This document shows positions 17,525 to 27,163 of a DNA stretch of 64,000 nt, one piece after another (within the stretch, counting starts at the first letter, position 1; each line of letters opens with the position of its first letter). This DNA comes from CAZYFH01 sp965249175. GTDB taxonomy: Bacteria > Acidobacteriota > Vicinamibacteria > Vicinamibacterales > UBA8438. The notes under the pieces were generated by a model. That model was not told the DNA's origin. It saw nothing but the letters and a program-made list of their open reading frames with translations, and did no database searches. The DNA is taken from NCBI GenBank assembly GCA_965249175.1, contig OZ252227.1, positions 5,394,001 through 5,458,000 on the forward strand, given 5' to 3'. The position numbers and the translations under genes were made by a program.

Positions 17525-18970
17525 ATGACGACCAGGATCAAGACTGTCCGTGGTCCGAGCCTGCTGGTGCTCCTGGCATCGGTGACCGTGGCGCTGACCG
17601 GCGCGAGCCTGGCCGCAGCGCCCGCCGACGAGCAACTCATCCAGCTGGTCAAGGCCCGGGACGCACGCGCGGTCGCGGCGGTGCTCGCCCAGGGTGCTGC
17701 CGACGCGAACGCCGCGGAGGCCGATGGCACGACGGCGCTCCACTGGGCGACGCATCTCGACGACGACGCCACCGTCGACCTGCTGCTCGCGGCGGGAGCC
17801 GATGCAAGCGTTGAGAATCGATACGGCGTCGCCCCGCTGTCACTGGCGTCCACGAACGGCAACGCCGCCATCGTCGAGCGACTACTGGGCGCGGGCGCGG
17901 ATGCGAACTGGGCGACGCGGGAGGGCCAGACGGCGTTGATGACGGCGGCGCGGACCGGAAGCGCCGACACCATCGACCTGCTGGTCGCGCACGGCGCGGT
18001 TGTCAACGCCGCGGAGACCTGGCGCGGGCAGACGGCGCTGATGTGGGCGGCCGCCGAACGTCACGTCGCCGCGACCAGGGCGCTGCTCCGATACGGCGCC
18101 GACGTTCAGGCGCGCACCGAGAAGGGGTTTACGCCGTTGCTGTTCGCCGTCCGGGCGGGCAACCGCGACGTCGTCCACGAGCTGCTGGAGGCTGCGGCCG
18201 ACATCGACGGACCGGATGACGACGGCAACACGCCCATCGTCCTGGCGATCTACAACGGGCACTACGCGCTCGCGGCGTTCCTCCTCGAGCGAGGTGCCAA
18301 CCCGGATATCGGTACACCTGGCGGCACGGCGCTGCACCACGCGGTGCGGTGGCGCACGTATGAGTTCGCCGAGTTCTACAGACCGCCGCCGCCGCAGACC
18401 GGCGATCTCGATCTCCTCGGCCTCATCGAGCGCTTGCTCGCGCACGGCGCCGACCCGAACGCGCCGATCACCGAACGGTTCCCGCGTGCGGGGGTATTCG
18501 ACAACAACTGGGGCGCGCTGCCTTTCATCGGCGGCTCAGCGCTCGTGGTCGCGGCGCGCGCGGCCGACGTCACGGCGATGCGGGTATTACTGGCGAATGG
18601 CGCCGACCCCCACCTGCCAACGGACAAGTGCGTGACGCCGCTGATGGTCGCGGCGGGGATGGGGTTCACCTTCGAGCGGAGCATCGGCTCGGAGTCCGAA
18701 CGCCTCGAGGCCGTCGAGTTGCTCGCGAGCCTCGGCGCCGACCTCCACGCCGTGAACGACAAGGGCGAGACCGCGATGCACGGCGCGGCACGCAGCGGCA
18801 CGACGACCGTCGTGAAGTTCCTCTTCGAGCGGGGCGTCGCGATCGACGTGGAGAGCGACGGCGGGTGGACGCCGCTGGAGAACGCCGACGGCACACGGAG
18901 CCACTTCAGCGACCGTCCCGAGACCGCGACGCTGATTCGAGAGTTGCTGGCCGCTTCCCACGTCCATTGA
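17525..18970 (+). CDS. Secreted ankyrin-repeat protein (copy 1)
   Basis: A 481-residue protein with a signal peptide (SLLVLLASVTVALTGASLAA) followed by about ten ankyrin repeats with the usual G-x-TxLxxA and LLxxGADxN patterns, for example DGTTALHWATHLDDDATVDL, GANPDIGTPGGTALHHAVRW and KGETAMHGAARSGTTTVVKF. A longer loop with YEFAEFYRPPPPQTGDLD sits between repeats. It is divergent from the DUF1592/DUF1552 pair, with 129 bp between starts. A homologous ankyrin gene heads the second DUF1592/DUF1552 set at 31115, so a functional link is probable. The role, perhaps scaffolding in the periplasm, is inferred. Confidence 0.88.
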   Translation: MTTRIKTVRGPSLLVLLASVTVALTGASLAAAPADEQLIQLVKARDARAVAAVLAQGAADANAAEADGTTALHWATHLDDDATVDLLLAAGADASVENRYGVAPLSLASTNGNAAIVERLLGAGADANWATREGQTALMTAARTGSADTIDLLVAHGAVVNAAETWRGQTALMWAAAERHVAATRALLRYGADVQARTEKGFTPLLFAVRAGNRDVVHELLEAAADIDGPDDDGNTPIVLAIYNGHYALAAFLLERGANPDIGTPGGTALHHAVRWRTYEFAEFYRPPPPQTGDLDLLGLIERLLAHGADPNAPITERFPRAGVFDNNWGALPFIGGSALVVAARAADVTAMRVLLANGADPHLPTDKCVTPLMVAAGMGFTFERSIGSESERLEAVELLASLGADLHAVNDKGETAMHGAARSGTTTVVKFLFERGVAIDVESDGGWTPLENADGTRSHFSDRPETATLIRELLAASHVH

Positions 18971-19057
18971 TCGTCCTTCAACGTCCTAACAACCGATAGC
19001 GCGGCAAGGGCGCGGCATGTGCGCGGCTGGCCCGACCTGAGCTAACCTGAAGTCGAC

Positions 19058-21901
19058 GTGTCGATGCCACCTCTATTGCTGCGTTTGCTCGTGCCAGGCT
19101 TCCTCGTCCTGCTCGTCAACTCGGCGTATCTGGCCGCCCTGCCGAGCCCGTCGCTCTGGTACTTCACGAACGTCGCTTTGCATCCGGTGCTCGGCCTCGC
19201 GCTGGCGCTCTTAGTGGCGCCGCGTCTGCTCCGCCGTCGCTGGGTCCCCGCGCCTCTCTGCATGGCGGGCCTTGCAGGACTCGGCGTCGGCCTGCTGCTT
19301 GGGCTGGCGGTCGCGGTCGTGGGCGCGACGCGGTCAAACGCTCCGGTCCTCTACTCGCACATCGGGCTATCGGTCCTCGGCTCCGGTCTGCTTGCCGCGC
19401 ACATGTGGCGCGCCGTGGAGGGCAGCCTGCGGGTGATCTGGGGCGTGCGGGCCGCGGTCGTCGTCGTGCTCATCGGCGGGCTGGCCGCGCCCATCGTTCG
19501 GGCGAGGGGAGAGGCCGCGTGGCGCGAAGCGCACCGCATCACGAACCCGAGCATGCCCCCGACATCGATGGAAGGCGAGGGCGCAGGCCCTGACAGCCCG
19601 TTCTTCCCGTCGTCGGCCGACACCAACGTCCACGACATCATTCCTGCCGACTTCTTCCTGACCAGCGAGTCTTGCGGACGGTGCCACACCGACATCTACG
19701 AGCAGTGGAACTCCTCCGCACACCACTTCTCGTCGTTCAACAACCAGTGGTATCGCAAGTCGATCGAGTACATGCAGGATGTCGTCGGCACCCAGCCATC
19801 GAAGTGGTGCGCGGGCTGCCATGACCACGCCGTGTTCTTCAACGGCAGGTTCGATCGCCCGATCCGGGAGCAGATCGATACGCCCGAGGCACAGGCGGGC
19901 CTGGCGTGTACCTCGTGCCACTCGATCGTCAAGGTGCGGAGCACGATGGGTCAGGGCGACTTCGAGGTGGAGTACCCGCCGCTGCACGACCTGGCGGCAA
20001 GCGACCACCCGGTGCTGCAGACCGCTCACGACCTGCTGTTGAATCTCGCGCCCGGTCCACACCGGACCACGTTTCTGAAGCCGTTCCACCGCGAGCAGAG
20101 CGCGGAGTTCTGCTCGGGCTGTCACAAGGTGCACCTCGACGTGCCGGTCAACGAATACCGCTGGATCCGCGGTTTCAATGAATACGACAGCTGGCAGGCA
20201 TCGGGCGTCTCGGGCCAGGGCGCGCGGTCGTTCTACTACCCGCCCAGCCCGCAGACCTGTCGGGATTGCCACATGCCGCTCGTCCCGTCGGACGACCCCG
20301 CGGCGATGGACGGGCTCATCCGGTCGCACCGGTTCCCCGGCGCCAACACGGCGATCCCCTTCGTCAACAACGATGCGGAGCAGCTGAAGGTCGTGCAGGA
20401 CTTCCTCCGAGACCGGCAGGTGTCGGTGGACGTCTTCGGCGTGACGCGGGTCGACGAGGCCCCGCCGCCAGCGGCGACACGCGGGCGCGCCACGGCCGAG
20501 CCGCGGCTGGAGAGCACGTTCGCCGTGGGCGAAGAGTCGATGCGGTTCGGGGCCGGCACGGTCTCGCTGACAGGGCCGCCGTCGGAGGTCCTGGCGCCGC
20601 TCGACGTTGTCCCGGTCGCCGTGCGGCGCGGTGAATCGGTCCGGGTGGAGGTCGTCGTGCGGACGCGCAAGGTCGGTCATTTCTTTCCCGGCGGCACCGT
20701 GGACGCGTTCGACGTCTGGGTCGAGTTCGAGGCAATCGATGAGCGGGGGCAGGTGCTGCTCCATAGCGGCGAGGCGGCTGACGACGGCGCCGGGCCGGTC
20801 GCCCCGGGTGCGCACTTCTACCGTAGCCTGCAGCTCGACGGGCACGGCAACCCGATCAACAAGCGGAACGCGTGGATGACCCGGTCGGTGGCCTATGTGC
20901 GGCAGATCCCGCCAGGCGCCGCCGACACCATCCACTACCGGCTGCAGGTGCCCGACGACGCGGGGGACCGCATCACGCTGCGGGCGAAGGTCAACTATCG
21001 CAAGTTCGCATGGTGGAACACGCAGTGGGCCTTCGCCGGAGTCCGCGACGCATCGGAGACGAATCCGCCGGTTGGCGCCGACTACGACGACGGCGTCTGG
21101 ACCTTTACGGGTGACACGTCCAGTGTCTCGGGTCAGATCAAGGCGATTCCGACCATCCCGACCACGGTGATGGCCGAGGCGGAGGCGTCGGTGGCGGTCA
21201 TCGACGCTGACACCCCGCTGCCCGACGTGACCTCCTCGCTCGACCCATCCGTGCGCGAGCGCTGGAACGACTACGGTATCGGTCTTCTGCTGCAGGGCGA
21301 TCTGAGAGGCGCCGGGGCGGCCTTTCGGCACGTCATGGCGGTCGATCCGAGTTATGCCGACGGCCCGACGAGCCTCGCGCAAGCGCTGCTGGAGGAGGGC
21401 GACGTCGACGCGGCGATTCCCGTGCTGGAGACCGCCCTTGACGTCGCGCCGGATCTCGCGAGGGCGCACTTCTTACTCGGGACGGCGCTCAAGACGCTGG
21501 GGCAGTACGATGAGGCGCTGACACATCTCCAGGTGGCGCACGAGCAGTATCCGCGCGACCGCGTTGTGCTCGGCCAGATCGGCCGCATCCAGTTCCTTGA
21601 CCGGCGCTTCGTCGATGCGATCGCGACCTTTCAAGAAGTGCTGGCGATCGACCCCGAAGATCTCAACGCGCACTACAACTTGATGCTGTGCTACCGCGGG
21701 GCAGGCGACACGGCGATGGCCGAGCGCGAGCAGCTCCTCTACCAGCGGTTCACGGCAGATGAGGCGTCGCAGGCCATCACCGGATCGTTCCGGCGCGCGT
21801 CCCCGGAGGACAACAACGAGCGGCAGTCCATCCACGAACATCGACACCCGGCGCCGGCCACGTTGTCCGATGAACAGGCGCGGGCCGCCTCACAGGACTA
21901 A
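19058..21901 (+). CDS. Membrane-anchored multihaem cytochrome c with C-terminal TPRs
   Basis: A 947-residue protein. Residues 1-150 hold about four to five membrane helices. The periplasmic part has five CXXCH haem motifs: CGRCH 206-210, CAGCH 251-255, CTSCH 284-288, CSGCH 352-356 and CRDCH 401-405, with a further beta-rich region containing KVGHFFPGGTVDAFDVWVEF. Residues about 740-900 contain tetratricopeptide repeats (AFRHVMAVDPSYADGPTSLA, HFLLGTALKTLGQYDEALTH). GTG 19058 or ATG 19064 may start it. It belongs to the octahaem/tetrahaem cytochrome c554-type superfamily by haem arrangement only. It leads a tight cluster with two CRTAC1-like genes (2-bp gap, then 4-bp overlap). Confidence 0.85.
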   Translation: MSMPPLLLRLLVPGFLVLLVNSAYLAALPSPSLWYFTNVALHPVLGLALALLVAPRLLRRRWVPAPLCMAGLAGLGVGLLLGLAVAVVGATRSNAPVLYSHIGLSVLGSGLLAAHMWRAVEGSLRVIWGVRAAVVVVLIGGLAAPIVRARGEAAWREAHRITNPSMPPTSMEGEGAGPDSPFFPSSADTNVHDIIPADFFLTSESCGRCHTDIYEQWNSSAHHFSSFNNQWYRKSIEYMQDVVGTQPSKWCAGCHDHAVFFNGRFDRPIREQIDTPEAQAGLACTSCHSIVKVRSTMGQGDFEVEYPPLHDLAASDHPVLQTAHDLLLNLAPGPHRTTFLKPFHREQSAEFCSGCHKVHLDVPVNEYRWIRGFNEYDSWQASGVSGQGARSFYYPPSPQTCRDCHMPLVPSDDPAAMDGLIRSHRFPGANTAIPFVNNDAEQLKVVQDFLRDRQVSVDVFGVTRVDEAPPPAATRGRATAEPRLESTFAVGEESMRFGAGTVSLTGPPSEVLAPLDVVPVAVRRGESVRVEVVVRTRKVGHFFPGGTVDAFDVWVEFEAIDERGQVLLHSGEAADDGAGPVAPGAHFYRSLQLDGHGNPINKRNAWMTRSVAYVRQIPPGAADTIHYRLQVPDDAGDRITLRAKVNYRKFAWWNTQWAFAGVRDASETNPPVGADYDDGVWTFTGDTSSVSGQIKAIPTIPTTVMAEAEASVAVIDADTPLPDVTSSLDPSVRERWNDYGIGLLLQGDLRGAGAAFRHVMAVDPSYADGPTSLAQALLEEGDVDAAIPVLETALDVAPDLARAHFLLGTALKTLGQYDEALTHLQVAHEQYPRDRVVLGQIGRIQFLDRRFVDAIATFQEVLAIDPEDLNAHYNLMLCYRGAGDTAMAEREQLLYQRFTADEASQAITGSFRRASPEDNNERQSIHEHRHPAPATLSDEQARAASQD

Positions 21902-21903
21902 GC

Positions 21904-23586
21904 ATGGCGCGCGTCGTCGCCTTCGTGGGTCTCACCTTCCTGCTCACCGTCGCTGCGGGAGCACAACCAGCGGAGTTCGTCGACGTGACCGCCTCCGCTG
22001 GCATCACGTTCGTGCACACGAGCGGCGCCTTCGGCGAGAAGTACCTCCCCGAGACGATGGGCGCCGGTGGCGTGGTGCTCGACATCGACGGCGACGGGTG
22101 GCAGGACCTCCTCCTCGTCGACTCGTCACACTGGCCCGGGCGCGGCGGCGACGCGACCCACCCCGTGCTCTACCGGAACGATGGCGACGGCACGTTCACG
22201 GACGTCACCCGGGGATCGGGCCTGACTGTCGAGATGTACGGCGTGGGCGGCACGGCGGCCGACTACGACAACGATGGCGACGTCGACATCTATCTGACTG
22301 CGCTCGGCGACAACTGGCTGTTCAGAGGGGCGGGCGACGGCACGTTCGTCGACGTGACCGCGGAGGCCGGTGTCGCTGACGGCGGGTTCTCCACCAGCGC
22401 GCTCTGGTTCGACTACGACAAGGACGGCCACCTCGATCTCTTCGTGGCGAACTACGTCGAGTGGACCATCGAGACGGATCTGTTCTGCCCAGGGCCACGC
22501 GGCGGCGAGAGCAAGTCCTACTGCACGCCCGAGTCGTATACGGGTCAGAGCCCGACGCTCTACCGGAATCGCGGCGACGGAACGTTCGAGGACATGACAG
22601 AGCGCGCAGGACTGTCGAACCCGGCGTCCAAGGCGCTCGGTGTCGCGATGCTCGACTTCGATGGCGACGGCTGGATGGACCTGTTCGTGGCGAACGACAC
22701 GCAGCCCGACCAGCTGTATCGTAACGGCGGCGATGGCACGTTCGACGACATCGGGGTCGTCGCGGGCGTGGCGTACAGCGAGGCAGGGGTTGCCAGGGCG
22801 GGGATGGGTGTCGACGCGATCGACTACGACGGGTCCGGCCGACCCAGCCTCATGGTCGGCAACTTCTCCAATGAAATGATCGCGCTCTTTCACAACGAAG
22901 GTAACGGCCTGTTCATCGACGATGCGCCACGGTCCGCCGTCGGCCGAGGATCGCTACTGGCGCTCACGTTCGGCTGCTTCTTCTTCGACTACGATCTCGA
23001 CGGTCAGCCGGATATCTTCGCGCTGAACGGCCACGTCGACGACCTCGTCGAGGAGGTACAGTCGCGCGTCACCTACGCGCAACCGGCGCTGCTGTTCCGC
23101 AATGTCGGCGAGGGGCGCTTCGAGGACGCCACGGCCTCGGCGGGTCCCGCGCTGGCCCAGCCGGTGGTTGGCAGGGGCGCCGCCTACGGCGACCTGGACG
23201 GCGACGGCGACCTCGACGTGCTGGTCACGGAGAACAACGGTCCCGCGCGCCTGCTCCGGAGCGATACCCGCGGCACGAACAACGTGATCCGCGTCCGTAC
23301 CATCGGCGTCGACTCGAACCGCGACGGCATCGGCGCCCGGGTGGAGGTGACCGCCGGCGGGCAGACGCCCTGGCAGATCGTCAAGACGGGATCGAGCTAC
23401 GCCTCGCAAAGCGAGCTCGCGGTGACGTTCGGTCTGGGGCGCTCGACGACGGTCGAGGCCGTGCGCGTCCTCTGGCCCAGCGGGACCATCGACCGGGTGG
23501 CGTCTCCGGACGTGAACCACCAACTCACGATTCGCGAGGGCGACGGCCTGGTCGACGCCACGCCACTCGCGCGCGGAGGACGATGA
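21904..23586 (+). CDS. CRTAC1-like FG-GAP/ASPIC-UnbV protein
   Basis: A 560-residue secreted protein. The signal peptide (VVAFVGLTFLLTVAAGAQ) is followed by FVDVTASAGITFVHTSGAFG, then FG-GAP blades with calcium-type loops (LDIDGDGWQDLLLVD, ADYDNDGDVDIYL, FDYDKDGHLDLFVANYV, LDFDGDGWMDLFVANDT, GDLDGDGDLDVLV). The C-terminal ASPIC/UnbV part has NNVIRVRTIGVDSNRDGIGA and VRVLWPSGTIDRV. It starts 2 bp after the multihaem cytochrome gene and its stop overlaps the next gene. The three genes probably make one surface or periplasmic assembly. Biochemical function is unknown. Confidence 0.9.
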   Translation: MARVVAFVGLTFLLTVAAGAQPAEFVDVTASAGITFVHTSGAFGEKYLPETMGAGGVVLDIDGDGWQDLLLVDSSHWPGRGGDATHPVLYRNDGDGTFTDVTRGSGLTVEMYGVGGTAADYDNDGDVDIYLTALGDNWLFRGAGDGTFVDVTAEAGVADGGFSTSALWFDYDKDGHLDLFVANYVEWTIETDLFCPGPRGGESKSYCTPESYTGQSPTLYRNRGDGTFEDMTERAGLSNPASKALGVAMLDFDGDGWMDLFVANDTQPDQLYRNGGDGTFDDIGVVAGVAYSEAGVARAGMGVDAIDYDGSGRPSLMVGNFSNEMIALFHNEGNGLFIDDAPRSAVGRGSLLALTFGCFFFDYDLDGQPDIFALNGHVDDLVEEVQSRVTYAQPALLFRNVGEGRFEDATASAGPALAQPVVGRGAAYGDLDGDGDLDVLVTENNGPARLLRSDTRGTNNVIRVRTIGVDSNRDGIGARVEVTAGGQTPWQIVKTGSSYASQSELAVTFGLGRSTTVEAVRVLWPSGTIDRVASPDVNHQLTIREGDGLVDATPLARGGR

Positions 23587-26500
23587 TGATCGACCGACAC
23601 GCCGCGCGGCCGCGGGGGACGATGATCGACCGATACGCCGCGCGGGCGGCGATGATGCTGATCCTGGCCGGCGTCGCGTGCGGCGGTGACGACGCGGTCC
23701 AGCTCGGACCGCGTGAGGACGCCCATCGCGCGAACAATCGCGGCATCGCGCGCCTCGAGCAGTTCGATTACCCCGCCGCGGCGGTAGCGTTTCGCGACGC
23801 GCTCCGCCTCGACGATACCCTGGCCATCGCACGCATCAACCTCGCCCTCGCGCTCTATTACGACCAGGACTTCGAGGACGCGACGACGGCCGCGACCGAG
23901 GCCGCCAGTCAACTGCCGTCGTCGCCGCAGCCGCCGTATCTGCTCGGGCTGATCGCGCGCGATGAGAACCGCACCGACGACGCGCTCGGCTGGTTCGCCG
24001 AGGTCCAGCAGCAGGATCCGGGTGACGTCGGGACCAACGTCAACCTCGGACAGATCCACCTCGAGGCGCGCAACTACGTCGACGCGATCGAACGGCTGCG
24101 CCTCGCCTTTGCCGATGAGCCGTACAACGTTACCGCCGCTTACAGCCTCGGCCTCGCCCTCGCGCGGAGCGGGGAAACCGTCGAAGGCCAGCATTTGTTG
24201 GAGCAGGCGCAAGCGCTGCGCGCGACCGGATACGCGGTGACGTTTGGCGCCGGGTATCTCGAGAAGGGCCGCTACGCCGAGGCGATCGCGTCGACCGGCG
24301 CGGAACCGGAGCTCGTCGACCGCGCACCGCCGTCCGCCGCCTTTGCCGCGACGCCGATCGCGGCCGACCTCCCCCGCGGGTCGGCCGCCCCGTCACCGTT
24401 CGGGCGCCGTTTCGGGGCCGGCGAACTGACGGCGGCGGGGTCGCGCGCGCTCGCCGCCTCCCTCAGCGGCGGGGTGACCCCGATCGATGTGGACACCGAC
24501 GGCGATCTCGATCTCTTCCTCACCTCGGCGGAGGGGCAGCAGCTCCTCCGCAACGACGGGGCGGAGACGTGGACCATCGTGACCGCGGAGGCCGGCCTGG
24601 GGAGCGCACCGCCGGACACGGTACCGATCGGGGCGATCGCAGCGGACTTCGACAACAACGATGCGCCCGACCTGTTCGTGCTGCGTTACGGAGGCAGCAG
24701 CCTGTATCGGAACGACGGCAACGGCCGCTTCACGGATGTGACGGACACGGCGGGCTTCCCCCCGTATCCGTATCTCCCGAGCTCCGCGGCGTTCACCGAC
24801 ATCGACCACGACGGTGATGTCGACATCGTGATCGCCGGCTGGGCGGACCTCGCCGCGACCCGTGACGCCATCGGGGACGCGGGCGCCGTCTTTCCTGGCG
24901 AGTTCGCACCCGCACCGCTGGCGCTGCTCCGGAACAATCAGGACGGCACCTTTTCGGAGATCACCACCGACGCGCGGCTCGAGTCGCGCGGTCATGTCGC
25001 CGCCCTCGTCCCCACCGACTTCGACAATCGCCGCGACATCGACCTACTGATCGTCAACCGCGATGCGCCGCCGCGGCTCTTCACGAATCTTCGCGACGGA
25101 ACCTTTCGTGACGTGGCGGCCGAGGTCGGGCTGGCAGGCCTCGACGGAAGCGACCCGTTCGCCGCGGTGGCGGCCGCCGACGTCAACAAGGATGACTACC
25201 CGGATTTCTTCTTCGCCCGCGCCGGCGGCGGGGTGTTTGCGTTGAGCGATGGACGTGGCGGCTTCACGACGACCCCCGCACCCGATGCCACACGGGCGGC
25301 GACCGCCGCGCAGCTGCTCGACTACGACAATGACGGCCTGCTCGATCTGCTGACCTGGTCCGCCGACGGTCCTAGGCTCATGCGCAACCTTGGACAGGAG
25401 TGGACGGACGTGACCGACACCGCTGGGCTCGGTCCGATCGACATCGCGGTCTTCAGCTCCGCGCATACGCTCGCGTTGTCCGACCTCGACGCCGATGGCG
25501 ACACGGACATCATCGCCGCCGGACCGGAGACGCTGTCATGGCTCAGCAACACCGGAGGGCCGCCCAACCGATCGCTGCGCGTCCAGCTCGCCGGGCTGGC
25601 GAGCAACCGGCTGGGCGTCGGGGCGAAGATCCAGCTGCGCGCCGGCAGCTTGAGCAGCAGACTCGAGACCTCGGCGGCCGCGCCGGCCGTCGCGCCCGCC
25701 GACCTCGTGTTCGGCCTTGGCGGGCGGCCGGGCGCCGATGTCGTACGCCTGCTCTGGCCGTCCGGCACCCTCCAGGCAGAGGTCGCCGAGCTGCCCGAAG
25801 GCGGCAACCCCGCTGGGCCAGCGGCGGCGCCCTCCCTCCTCGCGTCGCCGCTCATGGTGCGGGAGCTCGACCGCAAGCCATCCTCGTGTCCGTTCCTCTA
25901 TACATGGAACGGCACGCGGTTCGAGTTCGTCACCGACTTCCTCGGTGGCGGCGAGATGGGGTACTGGCAAGGCCCTGGGGTCTACAACACGCCCGACCCC
26001 GTGGAGTATGTACGGATCCGCGGGGATCAGCTGGGGGCGCGAAACGGCGTGTTCGAGTTGCGTGTCACGAATGAACTCGAAGAGGCATTTTTCCTCGATC
26101 AGGTCGAGCTCGTGGCGCTCGCGCATCCGCGTGACCTGGAGCTGTTTCCCAACGAGGGCATGACGGCTCCGCCGAAGGCGTTCCGGTTGCACGCCGTCCA
26201 GGACCTGCGCGCGCCGGCCGGCGCGATCGACGACCGCGGGCACGACATGACCGAACGGATCGCCCAGCTCGACAGACGCTACGCCGATGGCTTCGCGCTC
26301 GCGCCGTTTCGCGGCTACGCCGCGCCGCACGCGCTGACCCTCGATCTGAGAGGCGCCCCACGACCCGCCGTGCTGCTCTTGACCGGGTGGACCGACTACG
26401 CGTTCTCGAGCGACAACGTCGCGGCACATCAGGCGGGCGTGACGGCCGCGGCGCCGTCACTCGAGATCAAGGACGGCAACGGACGGTGGCGCGCGGCCAA

Positions 26501-27152
26501 CGCCAGCATCGGCATTCCGGTTGGCCGGCCACAGACGATCGCCGTCGATCTCTCCGCTGACCTCAGCGCCGGCGAACACGAGGTGCGCATCGTGACAAAC
26601 ATGCGCATCTATTGGGATCAGATTCTCGTCGGGCGTGGGATGTCCACCGACCAGGTGCGCATCACCCGGTTGGAACCGCGCGCCGGCGATCTGCGTCGGC
26701 GCGGGTTCTCGGCAGAGATGCGACCACACGACAGCGAACCGCCCATCTACGACTACGCGCGCGTCACGCCGGCCTCACCGTGGAAAACGATGGCCGGTCG
26801 CTACACACGCGCCGGGGACGTGCTCGACCTGCTGACCGGCTCGGACGACATGTTCGTCGTGACACGCGACGGCGACGAGGTGGCGATCGAGTTTTCCGCG
26901 ACAACGCTCCCACCACTCCCGGACGGATGGACGCGCACCTTCCTCCTGCGCGCGGACGGCTTCAGCAAGGAGATGGACATCAACTCGGCGAGCCCCGATG
27001 CCGTCGAGCCGCTGCCGTTCCACAAGATGACCGGGTATCCGTATCGCGAGGACGAGCGCTACCCGGACACGCCCGAGCACCGGCGGTATCAGGAGACGTA
27101 CAACACGCGGACAATTGTCCGCTCGGTGCCGCTCGTCGAGACCGCGCGCTAG
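23583..27152 (+). CDS. Large TPR / FG-GAP / ASPIC-UnbV fusion protein
   Basis: A 1,189-residue protein. Residues about 45-260 are TPRs (ANNRGIARLEQFDYPAAAVA, INLALALYYDQDFEDATTAA). FG-GAP blades follow (PIDVDTDGDLDLFLTS, TDIDHDGDVDIVIAGW, LDYDNDGLLDLLTW, SDLDADGDTDIIAAGPE), then ASPIC/UnbV (LRVQLAGLASNRLGVGAKIQ, VRLLWPSGTLQAE). The last 450 residues form an additional domain I cannot name, starting SSCPFLYTWNGTRFEFVTDF and ending near FHKMTGYPYREDERYPDTPE. The N terminus is ambiguous: a 36-bp duplication provides several start codons, and the true start may be the one before MMLILAGVACGG, a weak lipoprotein signal. It overlaps the upstream gene by 4 bp. Confidence 0.88.
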   Translation: MMIDRHAARPRGTMIDRYAARAAMMLILAGVACGGDDAVQLGPREDAHRANNRGIARLEQFDYPAAAVAFRDALRLDDTLAIARINLALALYYDQDFEDATTAATEAASQLPSSPQPPYLLGLIARDENRTDDALGWFAEVQQQDPGDVGTNVNLGQIHLEARNYVDAIERLRLAFADEPYNVTAAYSLGLALARSGETVEGQHLLEQAQALRATGYAVTFGAGYLEKGRYAEAIASTGAEPELVDRAPPSAAFAATPIAADLPRGSAAPSPFGRRFGAGELTAAGSRALAASLSGGVTPIDVDTDGDLDLFLTSAEGQQLLRNDGAETWTIVTAEAGLGSAPPDTVPIGAIAADFDNNDAPDLFVLRYGGSSLYRNDGNGRFTDVTDTAGFPPYPYLPSSAAFTDIDHDGDVDIVIAGWADLAATRDAIGDAGAVFPGEFAPAPLALLRNNQDGTFSEITTDARLESRGHVAALVPTDFDNRRDIDLLIVNRDAPPRLFTNLRDGTFRDVAAEVGLAGLDGSDPFAAVAAADVNKDDYPDFFFARAGGGVFALSDGRGGFTTTPAPDATRAATAAQLLDYDNDGLLDLLTWSADGPRLMRNLGQEWTDVTDTAGLGPIDIAVFSSAHTLALSDLDADGDTDIIAAGPETLSWLSNTGGPPNRSLRVQLAGLASNRLGVGAKIQLRAGSLSSRLETSAAAPAVAPADLVFGLGGRPGADVVRLLWPSGTLQAEVAELPEGGNPAGPAAAPSLLASPLMVRELDRKPSSCPFLYTWNGTRFEFVTDFLGGGEMGYWQGPGVYNTPDPVEYVRIRGDQLGARNGVFELRVTNELEEAFFLDQVELVALAHPRDLELFPNEGMTAPPKAFRLHAVQDLRAPAGAIDDRGHDMTERIAQLDRRYADGFALAPFRGYAAPHALTLDLRGAPRPAVLLLTGWTDYAFSSDNVAAHQAGVTAAAPSLEIKDGNGRWRAANASIGIPVGRPQTIAVDLSADLSAGEHEVRIVTNMRIYWDQILVGRGMSTDQVRITRLEPRAGDLRRRGFSAEMRPHDSEPPIYDYARVTPASPWKTMAGRYTRAGDVLDLLTGSDDMFVVTRDGDEVAIEFSATTLPPLPDGWTRTFLLRADGFSKEMDINSASPDAVEPLPFHKMTGYPYREDERYPDTPEHRRYQETYNTRTIVRSVPLVETAR
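23585..23645 (+). repeat. Direct repeat at the start of the TPR/FG-GAP gene
   Basis: A 25-bp sequence at 23585-23609 is repeated at 23621-23645 with one mismatch, at a 36-bp period. Each copy supplies an in-frame ATG ATC GAC CGA, doubling the start region (MIDRHAARP and MIDRYAARA). Confidence 0.85.
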
Positions 27153-27163
27153 CAGGAGCAAGT

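Noticed and set aside
19367..21469. 700-codon minus-strand open frame
   Set aside because: Antisense of the multihaem cytochrome; no protein-like features.
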